From Corella eumyota (Eukaryota > Chordata > Ascidiacea > Phlebobranchia > Corellidae), in contig OY720103.1 of the NCBI GenBank assembly GCA_963082875.1, forward strand, positions 10,354,001 to 10,418,000: 64,000 bases of DNA. The letters run 5' to 3'. Under the pieces are notes generated by a model. It was not told where the DNA came from, searched no databases, and saw only the letters and a list, made by a program, of their open reading frames with translations. The stretch's first letter is position 1; every line of letters starts with the position of its first letter. This document shows, piece by piece, positions 44,001-55,200 of this stretch. Made by a program: the position numbers and the translations under genes.

Positions 44001-44054
44001 ATGGACTTAACTGAAACATCGTCGTCGGTTTCAAATGAAGAAATAAAATCTTAA
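35071..44054 (+). CDS. CARD9: CARD9-type CARD/coiled-coil adaptor
   Basis: Fourteen exons: 35071-35144, 35643-35773, 36119-36271, 36633-36786, 37877-38063, 38447-38593, 38676-38813, 39153-39278, 39595-39771, 40241-40301, 41513-41583, 41968-42012, 42395-42511, 43953-44054. They total 560 residues (human CARD9 536). Residues 1-95 form a CARD (RLHIVERVVYERMSPALQSL, NSLLNVLLRKGGQNYKRFLV, YYSDIYKDITGKEP). The last motif closely matches the CARD9 end LYKKVTGKEP. A long coiled coil follows (RQEVDRLKTENYKICMQAYD, RHSVRLRRQLQSG, EEKEQLELTVSVLRSDIDMH, QIRELEEKYDEVKEKLF). A short tail ends in RRRQVALRKQRN then a Ser/Thr-rich stretch, mirroring human CARD9. There is no PDZ-SH3-GUK module, so it is the short CARD9 form rather than CARD10/11/14. 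In vertebrates CARD9 links C-type lectin receptors through BCL10 and MALT1 to NF-kB. Introns carry SINEs and one large minisatellite. Confidence 0.86.
35226..35580 (+). mobile_element. B-type SINE followed by deleted A-type SINE
   Basis: 35226-35456 is a B copy (TGCATAGTGTAGTGGTTAAA head). At 35457 an A copy begins with CGGCAGCGTGGTATATTGG, has lost its middle, and ends CGAGGATAAAGATATATAC. Confidence 0.87.
35830..36098 (+). mobile_element. SINE, mixed type, head degenerate
   Basis: GGTCCTGGGTTTGATCCC to CATCGAGGATAAATAAATA, in CARD9-like intron 2. Confidence 0.88.
36374..36615 (+). mobile_element. SINE, B type, head truncated
   Basis: GAGGTCCTGGGTTCGCTCC to CATCAAGGATAAAAAAATAC, in intron 3. 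Confidence 0.9.
37038..37185 (+). mobile_element. SINE 5' half
   Basis: TTGGCAGAATAGTGTAGTGG head with B box GGGTTCAACCCC; lost after AAAAACTAAATAATTTA. Confidence 0.87.
37500..37730 (+). mobile_element. SINE, B type, head truncated
   Basis: GGGTTTGATTTCCACTGC to CATCGAGGATAAATAAATAA. Confidence 0.9.
38083..38402. mobile_element. SINE, B type, reverse, next to a head fragment
   Basis: A short forward head fragment at 38083-38120 (GAGGTCCTGGGTTTGATTCC) precedes a reverse copy at 38123-38402 from TTTATTCTCGATGTGGAAAG. Confidence 0.87.
38838..39110 (-). mobile_element. SINE, B type
   Basis: TTTATCCTCGATGTTGGAAG to ACCACTACACCACGCAGCC. Confidence 0.92.
39805..40215 (+). mobile_element. Two B-type SINEs in tandem
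   Basis: The first runs 39805-39990 (GGGTTCGATCCCCACTGC) and loses its tail. The second (GGTTTGATTCTTACTGC) runs to CCCACATTAAAAATAAAAAC. Confidence 0.87.
40641..40960 (-). repeat. MITE-like repeat, family M2, copy 2
   Basis: Reverse complement of 11799-12120 over about 320 bases, with the same GTAGAAAGTACTA palindromic core. It lies in the CARD9-like intron before exon 41513. Confidence 0.85.
41010..41190 (+). repeat. MITE-like repeat, family M1
   Basis: AATAATGTTGCAACACTTAG, CTAATATTTGCAAGTGATAA and ACCACAAACGACAGTTTAT align with the other M1 copies. Confidence 0.65.
41190..41430 (+). mobile_element. SINE, A type, tail truncated
   Basis: CTGCAGTATGGTGTAATGG to GATGTTACTCGATGTTTAAG. Confidence 0.9.
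41675..41920 (-). mobile_element. SINE, B type
   Basis: AAGGTCGACTTCACAGCC to AAGTGTTCTAACCACTAC, in the intron before exon 41968. Confidence 0.9.
42590..43915 (+). repeat. Large two-level minisatellite in CARD9-like intron
   Basis: The basic unit is 11-12 bases (GAGTTGAGTTGTC with A/G and T/A variants). Diverged units are grouped into higher-order blocks of roughly 90-120 bases, containing in order TTATCCAGAATTAAG, TGTCCATGGTTGAG, TGTCAAAATGTAGG and TTGTCTTAGGGTTAAG. It fills almost all of the intron between exons 42395-42511 and 43953-44054. One strand is nearly free of C outside the GTC, TCC and CCATGG motifs. Confidence 0.9.
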
Positions 44055-44142
44055 CCAACTAAATTTAAAAAAGTTTTTTTTCTAAAAAATTTCTTATTTA
44101 AAAAAAAAATTCCAAAACGACACTCACAAATTTTTTTGTACT

Positions 44143-44402
44143 TATATTATTTTTAATGTGGAAAGGTCGACTTCACAGCCTAAACATGAAGTAGTATTTG
44201 TTACCTTAACCCAGTTTTAAGTTAAATTTGTTAGCTAAAATATGATTGATTATAATTGCCCAATAATTAATATGCTAATTGCGGGGTTCGCACTGTTTAT
44301 AGCTTTTGACTTCAGGCTGCTACAGTATTCAAGCAGTGGGGATCGAATCCATAACCTTGTGTAGTAAATGCAAGTGTTTAACTACTACACTATGCGTCAG
44401 TT
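44143..44402 (-). mobile_element. SINE, B type
   Basis: TTTTTAATGTGGAAAGGTCG to CTACTACACTATGCGTCAG. Confidence 0.87.
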
Positions 44403-44935
44403 GTATAAAATTCCTTTTAATTCAGCTTATTAATGTATAAGCTTTCTGCTAGTAAGATGTATTGTATCTAAACTGTTTTTTTAATTTTATAGTAATTAAC
44501 ATTACTAGCAGTAATTAAGTTTCCTTAATTTTAAAGTGCACTTTTTGTAAAACACTGTTTAATTTTTATGCTATACTATTTATATTTCAGATAATGAAGC
44601 AGTTATCATTTTTTTTTAATTAATAGCATTTAATTTTCCGTAGTTCCAAAATTTTTAGGAATTTAATTTAACGTTCACTGTGGTATTATTTCTTCAATCA
44701 TTTTAGCTTTTTTGCATTTGTATTTAATTGCTAAGGACTTGCAGTTGATTATTTAAGTGGAATTATTAATAATTAAACAGTTTCGTTATTTGGATTTTAG
44801 AAAGTTGGATAATTATTTTGTTAAATGTGTTTTCATATGCAATCATCATCGCAATGATATTTAAAAAGAGATCCGAATTTTGTTTAAAAGTAGTTTTTTT
44901 GTGAAATAAATTCATATTTGTTGTACATTTTGTTT

Positions 44936-45508
44936 AGTTAAGGTCCTCGGTTTGACCGCCACTGCTTTTATGATCAAGTGCCCTTAAGTAAGGCACTATG
45001 ACTGGTACAAACTTCTGCTAAGCTCAAAAACTAATCAACAGATTAATTATAGAAAATTAATAGAACCGGCAGTGTGGTGTAATGGTCAGAACACTTGGCT
45101 TCACTATATGACGTTCTGGGTTTGATTCTTACTGCTCTCATGCTGTGGTGCCCTTGCCATAAACAGTATAAACTTCTGCTGAGTTCAAACCTAATCAGCA
45201 GCTTGATTATACCGGCAGCGTGGTGTAGTGGTAAGAACACTTGCTACACCACCCCTGAGGTTATGGGTTCAATCCCCACTACTCTTATGCGGTAGCGCCC
45301 TTGAGTAAGGTGCTATAAACGGTATGAACTCCTGCTGAGCCAGCACTTAATCAGAAGCATAATTACCGGGCAATTTTAATCTATATAATATCCCAAACTG
45401 CTAAAGACAACTCGAGATTGGGTTGGAGTAACTGATGTTACTCTATGTTTAGGTTGCGCACTCGACCTTCCCACATCGAGGATAAATCTATATATACAAA
45501 AAAAAATT
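44936..45508 (+). mobile_element. Three forward SINEs head-to-tail
   Basis: 44936-45062 is a B partial. 45063-45211 is a B copy with only its 5' half (CCGGCAGTGTGGTGTAATGG). 45212-45508 is a full-length A copy (CCGGCAGCGTGGTGTAGTGG to TATATATACAAAAA). The second copy ends exactly where the third begins. Confidence 0.9.
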
Positions 45509-46137
45509 GGCAAATAATTATAAACAAAAATATGCCAAGCTGTTGTTTCTTCTTATTTAGGCCACTTCTTGATAATACAAAACAAAACCCATACTTTTAA
45601 CATCTTTTCTTAAAAAAAATAACAAGCAAAAATAAATTGATTTGGAAGAAATGTTATACTCACAGTGGGTCTTACTAAACAAAAAATAATTCACAAATTA
45701 ATAGCAGTAAGGTAATTGCATCGGCCGCCATTTTTAAAACAAAATGTGGGCCATTTTTGGCACTAAAATTATCACAAATTTTACAACTAAACTAACAACA
45801 TGAAACTATAAGAAACTAACATTAAAAAAACGGTATTTTTTACAAGTTTTTTAAGTAGTTTTGCATACTGCCTGTAACTTAGGATGTGTGTACTATTTAT
45901 ATTTTTTTTTATATCAGGATTTCTAAAATGTCAAAATTTCTTGTTTTTTGACCAAATTAGAATTTGGTTTAAAGGGTGAAATGGAAATAGTTTTTTTAAG
46001 AGTCAGTTTTAAAAATTGTCTAGATGTAAAAAACTAAAGTCTTTATATTTGTGTGATGCGACATTTAAGAAGAACCTTCTCAAAAATGTTGGATTGCCAC
46101 TGCTTTTTAGTTGGCGTTGGTGTCATCAATTACATTT

Positions 46138-48220
46138 TCAGTTTTGGGGCTGTACTGACTCCCTTGATGTTTTAAACCTTGCATTATTCATTGTTAAGAC
46201 ATCTACAGATTGATGCTCTTGGTTTAGAGACCGTCGAAACTGCATCGATCTTCTGATATCTCCGGCTGTTCGGGGTCTGGTTTGTGACATTGTTGGGGGC
46301 GTTGGTGATCGGAACGGGGGCATTCTTGTGCTAGGAGACAGGGGCTAAAAAAGAGGAAAACTGTTTAAATTTAATTTAATGGATGTTAGTGTGGTGCAAC
46401 TATTAGAACACTTGGTTTTAGTACAAAATGTCCTGGGTTTGATTCCCTGCTACTTTATTGTTGTAGTGACCTTGAGTAAAGCACTATTTCACAATATCAA
46501 CTACTGAACTAAAAACCAATAGAAAGATTTTTTGTATATATCTTTATCCTCGATGCGGGAAAATCAAATGCGTGACCTAAACATAGAGTAACAACTGTTA
46601 CCCCGACCCTGTTTTGATTTGCCTGTGGGAGTTTGGGATAATATATATTGATATTGCCTGATAATTATACTGGTGATTAAGTGCTAGCTCAGCAGAAGTT
46701 CATACCGTTTATAGCGCCTTACTCAAGGGTGCTGCAGCACAAGAGCAGTGGTGATTTAACCCACAACCTCAATCCCCATTGAGCAATTATATTTAACAAC
46801 ACCCCAAACTATCAAAGTCAACTTGAGACTGGGTCGGGGTAACAAATAATACTTTACAGTTAAGCAGTGAAGTCGACCTTTCCACATCGAGGATAAAAAA
46901 TTTGAAGACCTTTTTCTATCTAAGTAAAATTGAAATACCCACATGTACCTTTTTAATAGGTGGAGATGGTGAAATGTCAGGCCTAGATTTAACTTGATTT
47001 AAATTATCTGCATTTTCTCCAACTCCATTTGTTCTTGAGGTACTTTGATTGTCAGTATCTGAATCTGATGCATTTATTTGTTGGTCCGATTCAAAACTAT
47101 TTGTTCGGGCAATTATGTTAAACTTAGGTGGAGTACGACGAATACCCATAGCTGTTGCAGGCCGCGACATCTTCCTGGGCTTAGTTGGTCTAAATTCTTG
47201 GTTTAAAAATGTTGTAACAGGTATAGGTGAGCGTCGACGGTTTCGTAAAACGTTAATAGGGTTACCGCAAATGGGGTCCCCAAATGTTAGATTACTGGTA
47301 TCATCTTGTTGCGATAACCCACCTTCTGACCCAGAGGACCCAGGTCTGTTGGGGTTTGCTGTGGATAGGGGTAAATCAAAGATTGACATGGGGGATCGAT
47401 GGGCCCCAGCAGTTGCGGGACGCTGTCGGGTAATATTATTTCTAGGGGTAAAATTATTAATGTTAACCGGGGAATGACGATGCTCCGTGTTTTTTACATC
47501 ATCTAGTAAATACCCTTCTTTTATTGCATTGGTGATTATTTCAACCTCTTCTTGAGAATGGTGCGATCCAGAGGTTTTCGGTCTTTCGTTATTATTTGCC
47601 GTTAAATCGTCATCTAAGTGATTCAACGCCGGCAGTTTTTTATTCACGTATTCTCTAAATGAACAAGTTGCGTCCACTTGCGATTTATACAAAGTACAAA
47701 CTGGATTTGCACTTAAGGTTAAGGTTGTAAGGTTAGGCATAATGGCTAGGTAATCAATTTGTTGAACGTCGAATATTTTATTTGCTTCAAGGTCTAAAAC
47801 TTCTAAATTATCTAAAAAACTAATCGGGCTTATATCATCTATGTTATTGTACGCGACATACAGTTCTTTTAAATGATGCATGGAAGTTATTCCATCAATA
47901 TCATTTAACCCGCACCTTGACATCCATAAAACAGAAAGGCAACGAAAGGACGTACCAATATCACGGACTGACAGTATCGTGCTATCACTCAGTTTAAGCT
48001 GGGTTAAACGCGGGAGATACTGAGCAAAATTACCTAATGTTGTTTCCGTGGTATTGACAACCATTTCTAAAGTTTCTACTTGGGTTAAATCATCTTGTCC
48101 GGTAATTTGTTGTAGCTTTGTCGGGGAGATAAAGTCGCTTATGATTAAGTCTGATTCTTCTAAGACAATAGGTTCTGGATTTATAAATAAATCAGTCGAA
48201 AGTTGGTCCCATTCGTCCAT
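46138..48220 (-). CDS. LRRC56: Leucine-rich repeat protein LRRC56
   Basis: Two exons on the minus strand: 46949-48220 and 46138-46344, 492 residues (human LRRC56 542). The N-terminal half has SDS22-like leucine-rich repeats near residues 65-190 (LPRLTQLKLSDSTILSVRDI, LSVLWMSRCGLNDIDGITSM, LKELYVAYNNIDDISPISFL, LEVLDLEANKIFDVQQIDYL, LTTLTLSANPVC). The C-terminal half is Pro/Ser/Arg-rich, with repeated SRPATA-like and RPRTAG motifs. LRRC56 acts with intraflagellar transport in assembling outer dynein arms, so this gene implies motile cilia. The single intron is filled by nested SINEs. Without splicing, the first exon would run only eleven residues further. Confidence 0.88.
46385..46905 (+). mobile_element. 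B-type SINE split by a reverse A-type SINE
   Basis: Host B copy at 46385-46526 and about 46781-46905 (GAGCAATTATATTTAACAAC to CATCGAGGATAAAAAATT). It is interrupted by a reverse A copy at 46527-46774 (TTTTTTGTATATATCTTTAT to AACCCACAACCTC). It fills the LRRC56 intron. Confidence 0.85.
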
Positions 48221-49200
48221 TTTGTAATTTTTAGGGTTTTAAACTCACATTTTTGTACGGAATTCAATTAAATAAAAACGAAATATGGTTTAATCTTAAA
48301 AAATAAGTATATTTAGTAATTTTCAAGTTGTATGCCTCTGCAAAAAACACTTAATTTTAGAACAATAATTAAATTTGTAAAAATATATTTAAATACGTTT
48401 TTATTTAATGTTTATAAACAAAAACCACAGTTTAAACGTTTAAAAAAGTTTAGTTATATTTAATTTTTAGTAAATTATAAAATTAGGCATTTTAAATTGT
48501 TTATTTTGGGTTTAATAGTCAAAAATAACGAAGTTTAAAAAATTGTTTTTGCAAAAAAATTGTTTTTATTTTTAGCGTTGAAATACCAAGGTTACCCCAG
48601 TGGTAGGAATCGTTTTTATTTGAATATTTATGGAATTTTTATAATCCTTATTTAATAAAAATTAACGAATTTAGAGTTTTTTCAACATTACAATTTTTAT
48701 TTTAAAAAATTTAAAATGATACTAAATTTTATTGTGTGAATAAAAACAGTTAGTAGTGGCTGCAAATTAATCATAGTCGTATTTAGTTACAACTTTAATT
48801 CTGACAACTGTTTGGGAAAAAAGGGAAATTTTGTAAAACAAAAAAGTTAAGTTAATAACACGTTTAAATTTCACATAATAATCGGCGAATATTACAGTTT
48901 TACACGTCAAAACCTAATGAAAAATTGATATTTTTTAAGATATATTAACATACGTCAAGTGTTTATTATAATTAGTACTTAAAATACAAAAATATTAATA
49001 CAAAAAAGCAGAAAACGGCGTACATTTTATTTTTTTTGTGTGTAGGGGTTACTTATACAAAATTTCGTTAATTAAAATTTAAATCTTTTTAAAAAGGGGG
49101 TTTAGTGTTGGGGTAGGGGTTAAGATTAAGAATTAAACTCTAATCTTTAGCCCTTAATTAACAGCTGTGTTTTTTTTCAGAAGTTTTTATTCGTTTTTTA
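48221..49200. other. Intergenic region between LRRC56 and receptor phosphatase
   Basis: AT-rich divergent promoter region of about 980 bases with no SINE. No specific motif could be supported. Confidence 0.45.
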
Positions 49201-52200
49201 ATGAACTCCTTCATGTATAAATTTTATTTTTTTGTTTTTTTAATTTGGGCTTCAGTTTGTTTTTCTTATTCATTAAAATGTTCTTCAAAAATTGGAAATG
49301 GTAAGTTAAATATAAAAATGAAAATTAACACAATTTAAAGACCTTTTTTCTATTTTTTACTGGCACCATTGTGTAGTGATAAAAACACTTCTTTACAGGA
49401 GGTCTTGGGTTAAATCCCCACTGCTTTCATGCTTAAGTGTCCTAAGTTAGGTGCTATAAACGCTATAAACTCCTGTTGAACCAAAAAACTAATCAGCAGG
49501 TTAATTATCAGCAACTATAATTAATAATATTTCAAACTGGCAAAGTCAACTCAAGACTGGTTTGGGTAACAAATATTACTCTATATTTAGGTCATGAAGT
49601 CAGCCTTCCAAATAAAAAATAAAAAAAGTATATATATATATTTTTTTATAGATTCAATGATATCGGAATGTCCCACTGGCGCATGTAGAAAAACAACAGT
49701 TTGTGTTCTAGATTCAAACTTCATTGCAGGATACAGATGCTGTAAATCATCTAACTGCTCTTATAGTAAGTTTTTAAAAAAAAAATTAATTATTACTAGC
49801 ACTTTAATGTATTGGTTAGGGTAGTTGGGATTTTCACTTGAGGTTGTGGGTTCAACCCCCGCTGTTGCCATTTTGTAGCAATCATGGATGGTTGCTAAAA
49901 TTGCAATTTTTGTTGGATTTTTTTTTATTAGAAACTTGACTTAACTACATTAGGTTTGAGGTTTGATTCTCACTGCTGTTATGTTGTTACACTTGAGTAG
50001 AGCATTATATATGACTCAAACTTCTGCAAAGCCAAAAAACACTTATCAAAATCAACTCGAGATTGGGTCGGGGTAACAAATGTTACTCTATGTTTAGACT
50101 GTGAGGTCAACCTTCCTATATTGAAGATAAATAAATACAAAAAATAACTTATATATAAATTAAAAATAATAAACTTTTTAGATGAAGGTAGATATTGCTC
50201 AGAACCAGGTCAAATTGCCAATGCAACAAGAATTCCATTAACAAGAAATCGAAAATACCCGTTCAACCCTGGAGAACGTGTAGTTTATAAATGTCAGAAT
50301 GGTCTTATAACTGAAAGTATGGGATTTAGAAGGTGCTTGTGTAATGGCAGTTGGACACTGCCTATCCCGAAGTGTGTGCTACATCCTCCAAAAGGTGATT
50401 TTAACTTTGAAATTTTTTAATTAGCACAATATATATATACTTTTGTACAACATAAACTGCCATTGTGGTGTAATGGTCAGAGCACATGGCTTTACAACAT
50501 GGGTTCTTTGGTTTGATCCCCACTGCCCCCAAGCTGTAGCACCCTTATATAAGGTGCTGTAAATGCTATAAACTCCTGTTTAATCAGCAACTAAATTTAT
50601 TGAGCAAATATAATCTATGATATCTCAAACTGCCAAAGTAAACTTGAGACTGGGTCAGGGCAACCAATGTTACTCTATGTTTAGGTCGTAAAGTCAACAT
50701 TTTCCCACATTGAGGATAAATATATAAAAAATAATTTATAAAAAAATAAAAAAAACAATTTTTTTTTAATTTTTAGGTGTGGATAACAACACACCCCCCC
50801 AAGTGACTATTCCTGACTATAACGACAATGATTCCGGATCTGTTAACACAACTATCATTATAATTATTATTCTGTTGGTCGTGGTGTTTCTTATTGCATC
50901 TGTAGGCATTATTTTTTGGAGGTAAATTTTTATGTTATTTATCCTAAACAGAATTTTTTTTTTTTAATGTATTTATTTATCCTTGATGTGGAAAGGATGA
51001 CTTTACAACCTAAACATAGAGTAACAACAGTTACTCCAACCCAGTCCCAAGTTGACTATAGTAGTTATATTTTTTATAGTAGATATTTTTAATTATAATT
51101 TCCTGATAATTAGGCTTCTAAGTAAGTGTTGGCTCGGCAAGAGTTTTTATCATTTATAGCACCTTTCTTAAAGGCGCTACAGCATAAGAGTAGTGGGAAT
51201 CAAACCAAGGACCTCATGTAGTGAAGTCAAGTGTTCCAACCACTACATCATGCTGATAGTCTAATGTAAACATTTTTTTAATAAAACTTTAATTTTGTTT
51301 TTATAGAAGGAGGAGATATAGAAATGAATTTTTCTTTAAGGACAACGACCAGAACAGCCAGAATTTTGAAACTTTTCCAACACACCCAAGTAAGTACAAT
51401 AAATTATGTCAATTTCATTGGCAGCATGGTGTAGTGGTAAGAACACTTGCTACACCACACATAAGGTTGTGAGATGTAGCGCCCTTGAGTAAGGTGCTAT
51501 AAACGGTATAAACTCCTGCTGAGCCAGCACTTTATCAGCAGCTTAATTATCAGGCAATTATAATCTATATAATATCCCAAACTGCAACAGGCAACTCGAG
51601 ACTGGGTGGAGTAACTGATGTTACTCTATGTTTAAGTCGCGCATTCCACTTTCCCACATTGAGGATAAAGATATATACTAAAAAAAACTATAAAACTTAT
51701 TTTAATAAAAAAAAATAAAAAATAACAAAAGAAACGCCTAAGACCTTAACACAAAAAACTAAGACCTTAACGCTGAAAAAAATTTAAATTTAAAAAATAT
51801 AATTTTAAATTTATTTTTTAAAACAAAATTAAATTTTTTTTCAATATTTACGTACACAGTTCTGCAAGAATAAATTTTGTTTATTATTTCATTTTTGCTG
51901 GGAACTCATTTCAATTCTTATTGTTTATATTTTTGTGAATTAAATTAAATTTACTCCCAAAACATTTAACAATGAAATTAGAAAAACAATTTTTATTTTG
52001 CTAATGATTGAAAAAAGGTTTTTAGTTTTTTTTTTTTTTGAAATTTTGTTCCTTAACATAAGTAATAGACTAACTGACAATATATCTGCTATTAAAAAAA
52101 AACATAGAGTAACATTAGTTACCCCAACCCAGACACAAGTTTACTTCGGCAGTTTGGGATATTATTCATTACTACAGGATACTACAGCATAGGAGCAGTG

Positions 52201-55200
52201 GAAATCGAACCTAAGACCTCATGTAGGGAAGCCAAGTGTTCTGACCACTACACCATGCCATATAATACTTAATACAATTTTTATGTATAGTTGTATTATT
52301 ATTACAAAAAGTATATAAGTATATTTATTGTTCACTAATGTTACATTTATTTTTAGCTAATCTTCTGAAAGATGCTGTCCCTGTTGATAAGTTTGCGAGA
52401 TATGTTGCAGTTCGCCATCAAAGTAATGAGCGGTTATTTATTGAAGAATTTGAGGTAAAAAAATTTCTGTTAATTTTCTAAGAAGTTGTGTTAACTTTGT
52501 TTTTTTTATTTGTTATTTTTTTCTTTTTTTTTATAGGAATTTCAGAATTGTCCGAGAGATAATCTAACAGGTTATGCTTCTAATACTGGTGAAAATAAAG
52601 CCAAAAACCGATATACAAATATTATTGCTTGTAAGTTCATTTCATTTTTAAATTAATTAATTTTTTTTGGTATTTATTTATCCTCAATGTAGAAAGGACG
52701 ACTTTACAGCCTAAACATAAAGTAACATTTGTTACCCCGACCCAGTCTTAAGTTGACTTTGCCAGTTTTAAATATTATTGATTGTAATTGCTTGATAATT
52801 AAGCTGCTGATTGATTTTTGGCTAAGCAGAAGTTTATAGCATCTTAATTAAGAGTGTTACAGCTTAAGAGCAGTTGGAATCGAACTCAGAACCTTATGTA
52901 GTTAAAACAAGTGTTCTAAGCACTACATTTTTTTTAATTCATGAATATATAGACAAAAATTCTACAAAAATAATTTTATTTATTTTTAATTTTATTATTT
53001 TTAAATTTAATAAAGGATAGTATAACTTTTTATTATAAAATCACTTATTTCTTTATTTTAAAAATTTTTTTTTATTAAATTTCTCTAAAAATAGAAAGGT
53101 ATTTTAATTGAACATATCCCGAAATAAGTAAAAGGGTTAGTGCCTACACTTATACACACAACCTATATCCTTAAAACCTTGTTGAATGAAAATTGTGGTC
53201 ACATTAGTAGGAAGTGGTTATTTAATAAAACAATTTAAAGATTTTATTCTGACATTTTTACGGCGTGTTTTAATGTGTTTTAGAATTTGTGGATTTTTTT
53301 TAATTTTATAAAAAAAAAAATATTTTATCATGTTAATTTAATTTTTGTATTTTGATTTTTTTATGTTATATTTTTTTTGATTTTTTTATGTTATATCTTT
53401 TATGTTATAAAACTTAGTTAAAATGTCATTTTTCTTTTTGTTTTTTATTTACAATAGTTAATAGCCTACTGTCGGCATTTTAATTGTTGTAATAGGGTTG
53501 CCACTTTCAAATAAAATTTGTCTGTGATAATTTACCGGCGCACCACAAATGGCAGTTTTTTTTGTAGTCCTTTAACTTAGGCATACATATATATTGGCCT
53601 CTAAGCTTTATTATAACTAGCTAAAAAACATAAGGCATCACACTATGAGCCAAAAGGTTTCGGGTTTGAACCGCACCAATGCCACACTATTTGTCTTTGC
53701 GCCCAGTGTTTACAAATAGCTCAAACACACCAAAAGGTTTCGGGTTCAAGTCGCACTAATGCCACATTTTTTGTCCCCGACCCAGCGTTTACAGATAGCT
53801 TAAACACATTACAACAGCACACCTTTTTTAATAAATTATATAAACCTATCACCTTTAAGTTATATGAAAAAAAATATTGAAAAAAATTAAATGAAAAATT
53901 AATCTTTTATTTAGATGACCATAGTAGAGTAGTGCTAAGAAGTAATGGCAGAAGCAGTACATCAGATTATATTAATGCCAACTATGTTGCCAGTTATCAA
54001 GAACCCAAAGCTTATATTGCATGTCAGGTAGGGTGTTTTTATAAACATATTGTTTTAAGTAAATTATTGTAGTTTTTTGGATTTATTTATCCTTGATGTG
54101 GGAAGGTCGACTTCACAACTTAAACATAGAGTAACATTTGTCACTCCCACTCAGTCTCAAGTTGACTTTAGCAATTTGAGATATTATATAGATTATAATT
54201 GCCCGATAATTATGCTGCTGATTAAGTGCTGGCTCAGCAGGAGTTCATACTGTTTATAGCGCCTAACTCAAGAGCGCTACAGCATGAAAGCAGTAGGGAT
54301 TGAACCCATGACCTCATGTGTGGTGTAGCAAGTGTTCTTACCGTTACACCACGTTGCCGGTTTAATTATAGAAATTTTTACTCTGTAGTTCATAAAATAA
54401 TTGCATTATTTTTTTTACTTTTAATTTGGTTTATAATTTTTATTTACTTTATTATTACAGGGCCCACTTCCTACTACTTTTAATGAGTTTTGGAGAATGG
54501 TTTGGGAAAATAATGTTGCAACTATTGTGATGATAACTAACCTTGTGGAAAAAGGAAAAGTAAGCTATTATATTTTAGTATTTATTTAACCTTGATGTGA
54601 CAAGAACGACTTTACAACCTAAACATAGAGTAACATGTGTTACCCTGACCCAGTCTCAAGTTGACTTTGCCAGTTTGAGATATTATTGATTATAATTGTC
54701 TGATAAATAATTGTTTTTTGGGCTAAGCAGAAGTTTATGCCATTTAAATTGTCTTACATAAGGGCTTTATAGCATGGAAGCAATGGTGATCGAACCCAGG
54801 ATCTTCTGTGATAAAGCAAGATTTTTTACACACAACACCATGCCGCCAGTCATAAAATCAAATGTAGTAAAAATTAAAAATTTTGCTTCAAATTATAAAA
54901 TGTTTTTTGTTAATTTTTCTTGTATTATTTTTTATTTATTGTTAAAAGTTCTCAATTTTTTTTTATTTTTAAATGACTTTTAGCCTAAGTGTGACCAATA
55001 TTGGCCTTCTGAAGGAAAGGAACAATACAAAAACATCTCAGTGGTTTTAAAATCTACCGAAACCTTTGCAAGTTACACCGTCCGAACTTTTGCCATCAAA
55101 AACAATAAACTGCGAAACGTAAGTTATATTAAAAAAAAATTTTATCCTCAATGTGGGATGGTTGACTTTACAATCCAAACATAAAGTAACAACTGTTACC

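Larger units (their letters stand above)
44055..46137. other. Intergenic gap, convergent CARD9-like and LRRC56 ends
   Basis: No gene is seen. It holds four SINEs between 44143 and 45508, then about 600 bases of AT-rich DNA with the LRRC56 3' UTR. Confidence 0.5.

Noticed and set aside
46916-46948. LRRC56 ending at the in-frame stop after exon 1
   Set aside because: A donor (AAG then GTACAT) and an in-phase second exon with the same Arg/Pro-rich composition extend the protein to near the family length.
47049-47477. 142-codon open frame on the plus strand
   Set aside because: It lies wholly antisense to the LRRC56 coding exon, has no homology I recognise, and is explained as a shadow of that exon.
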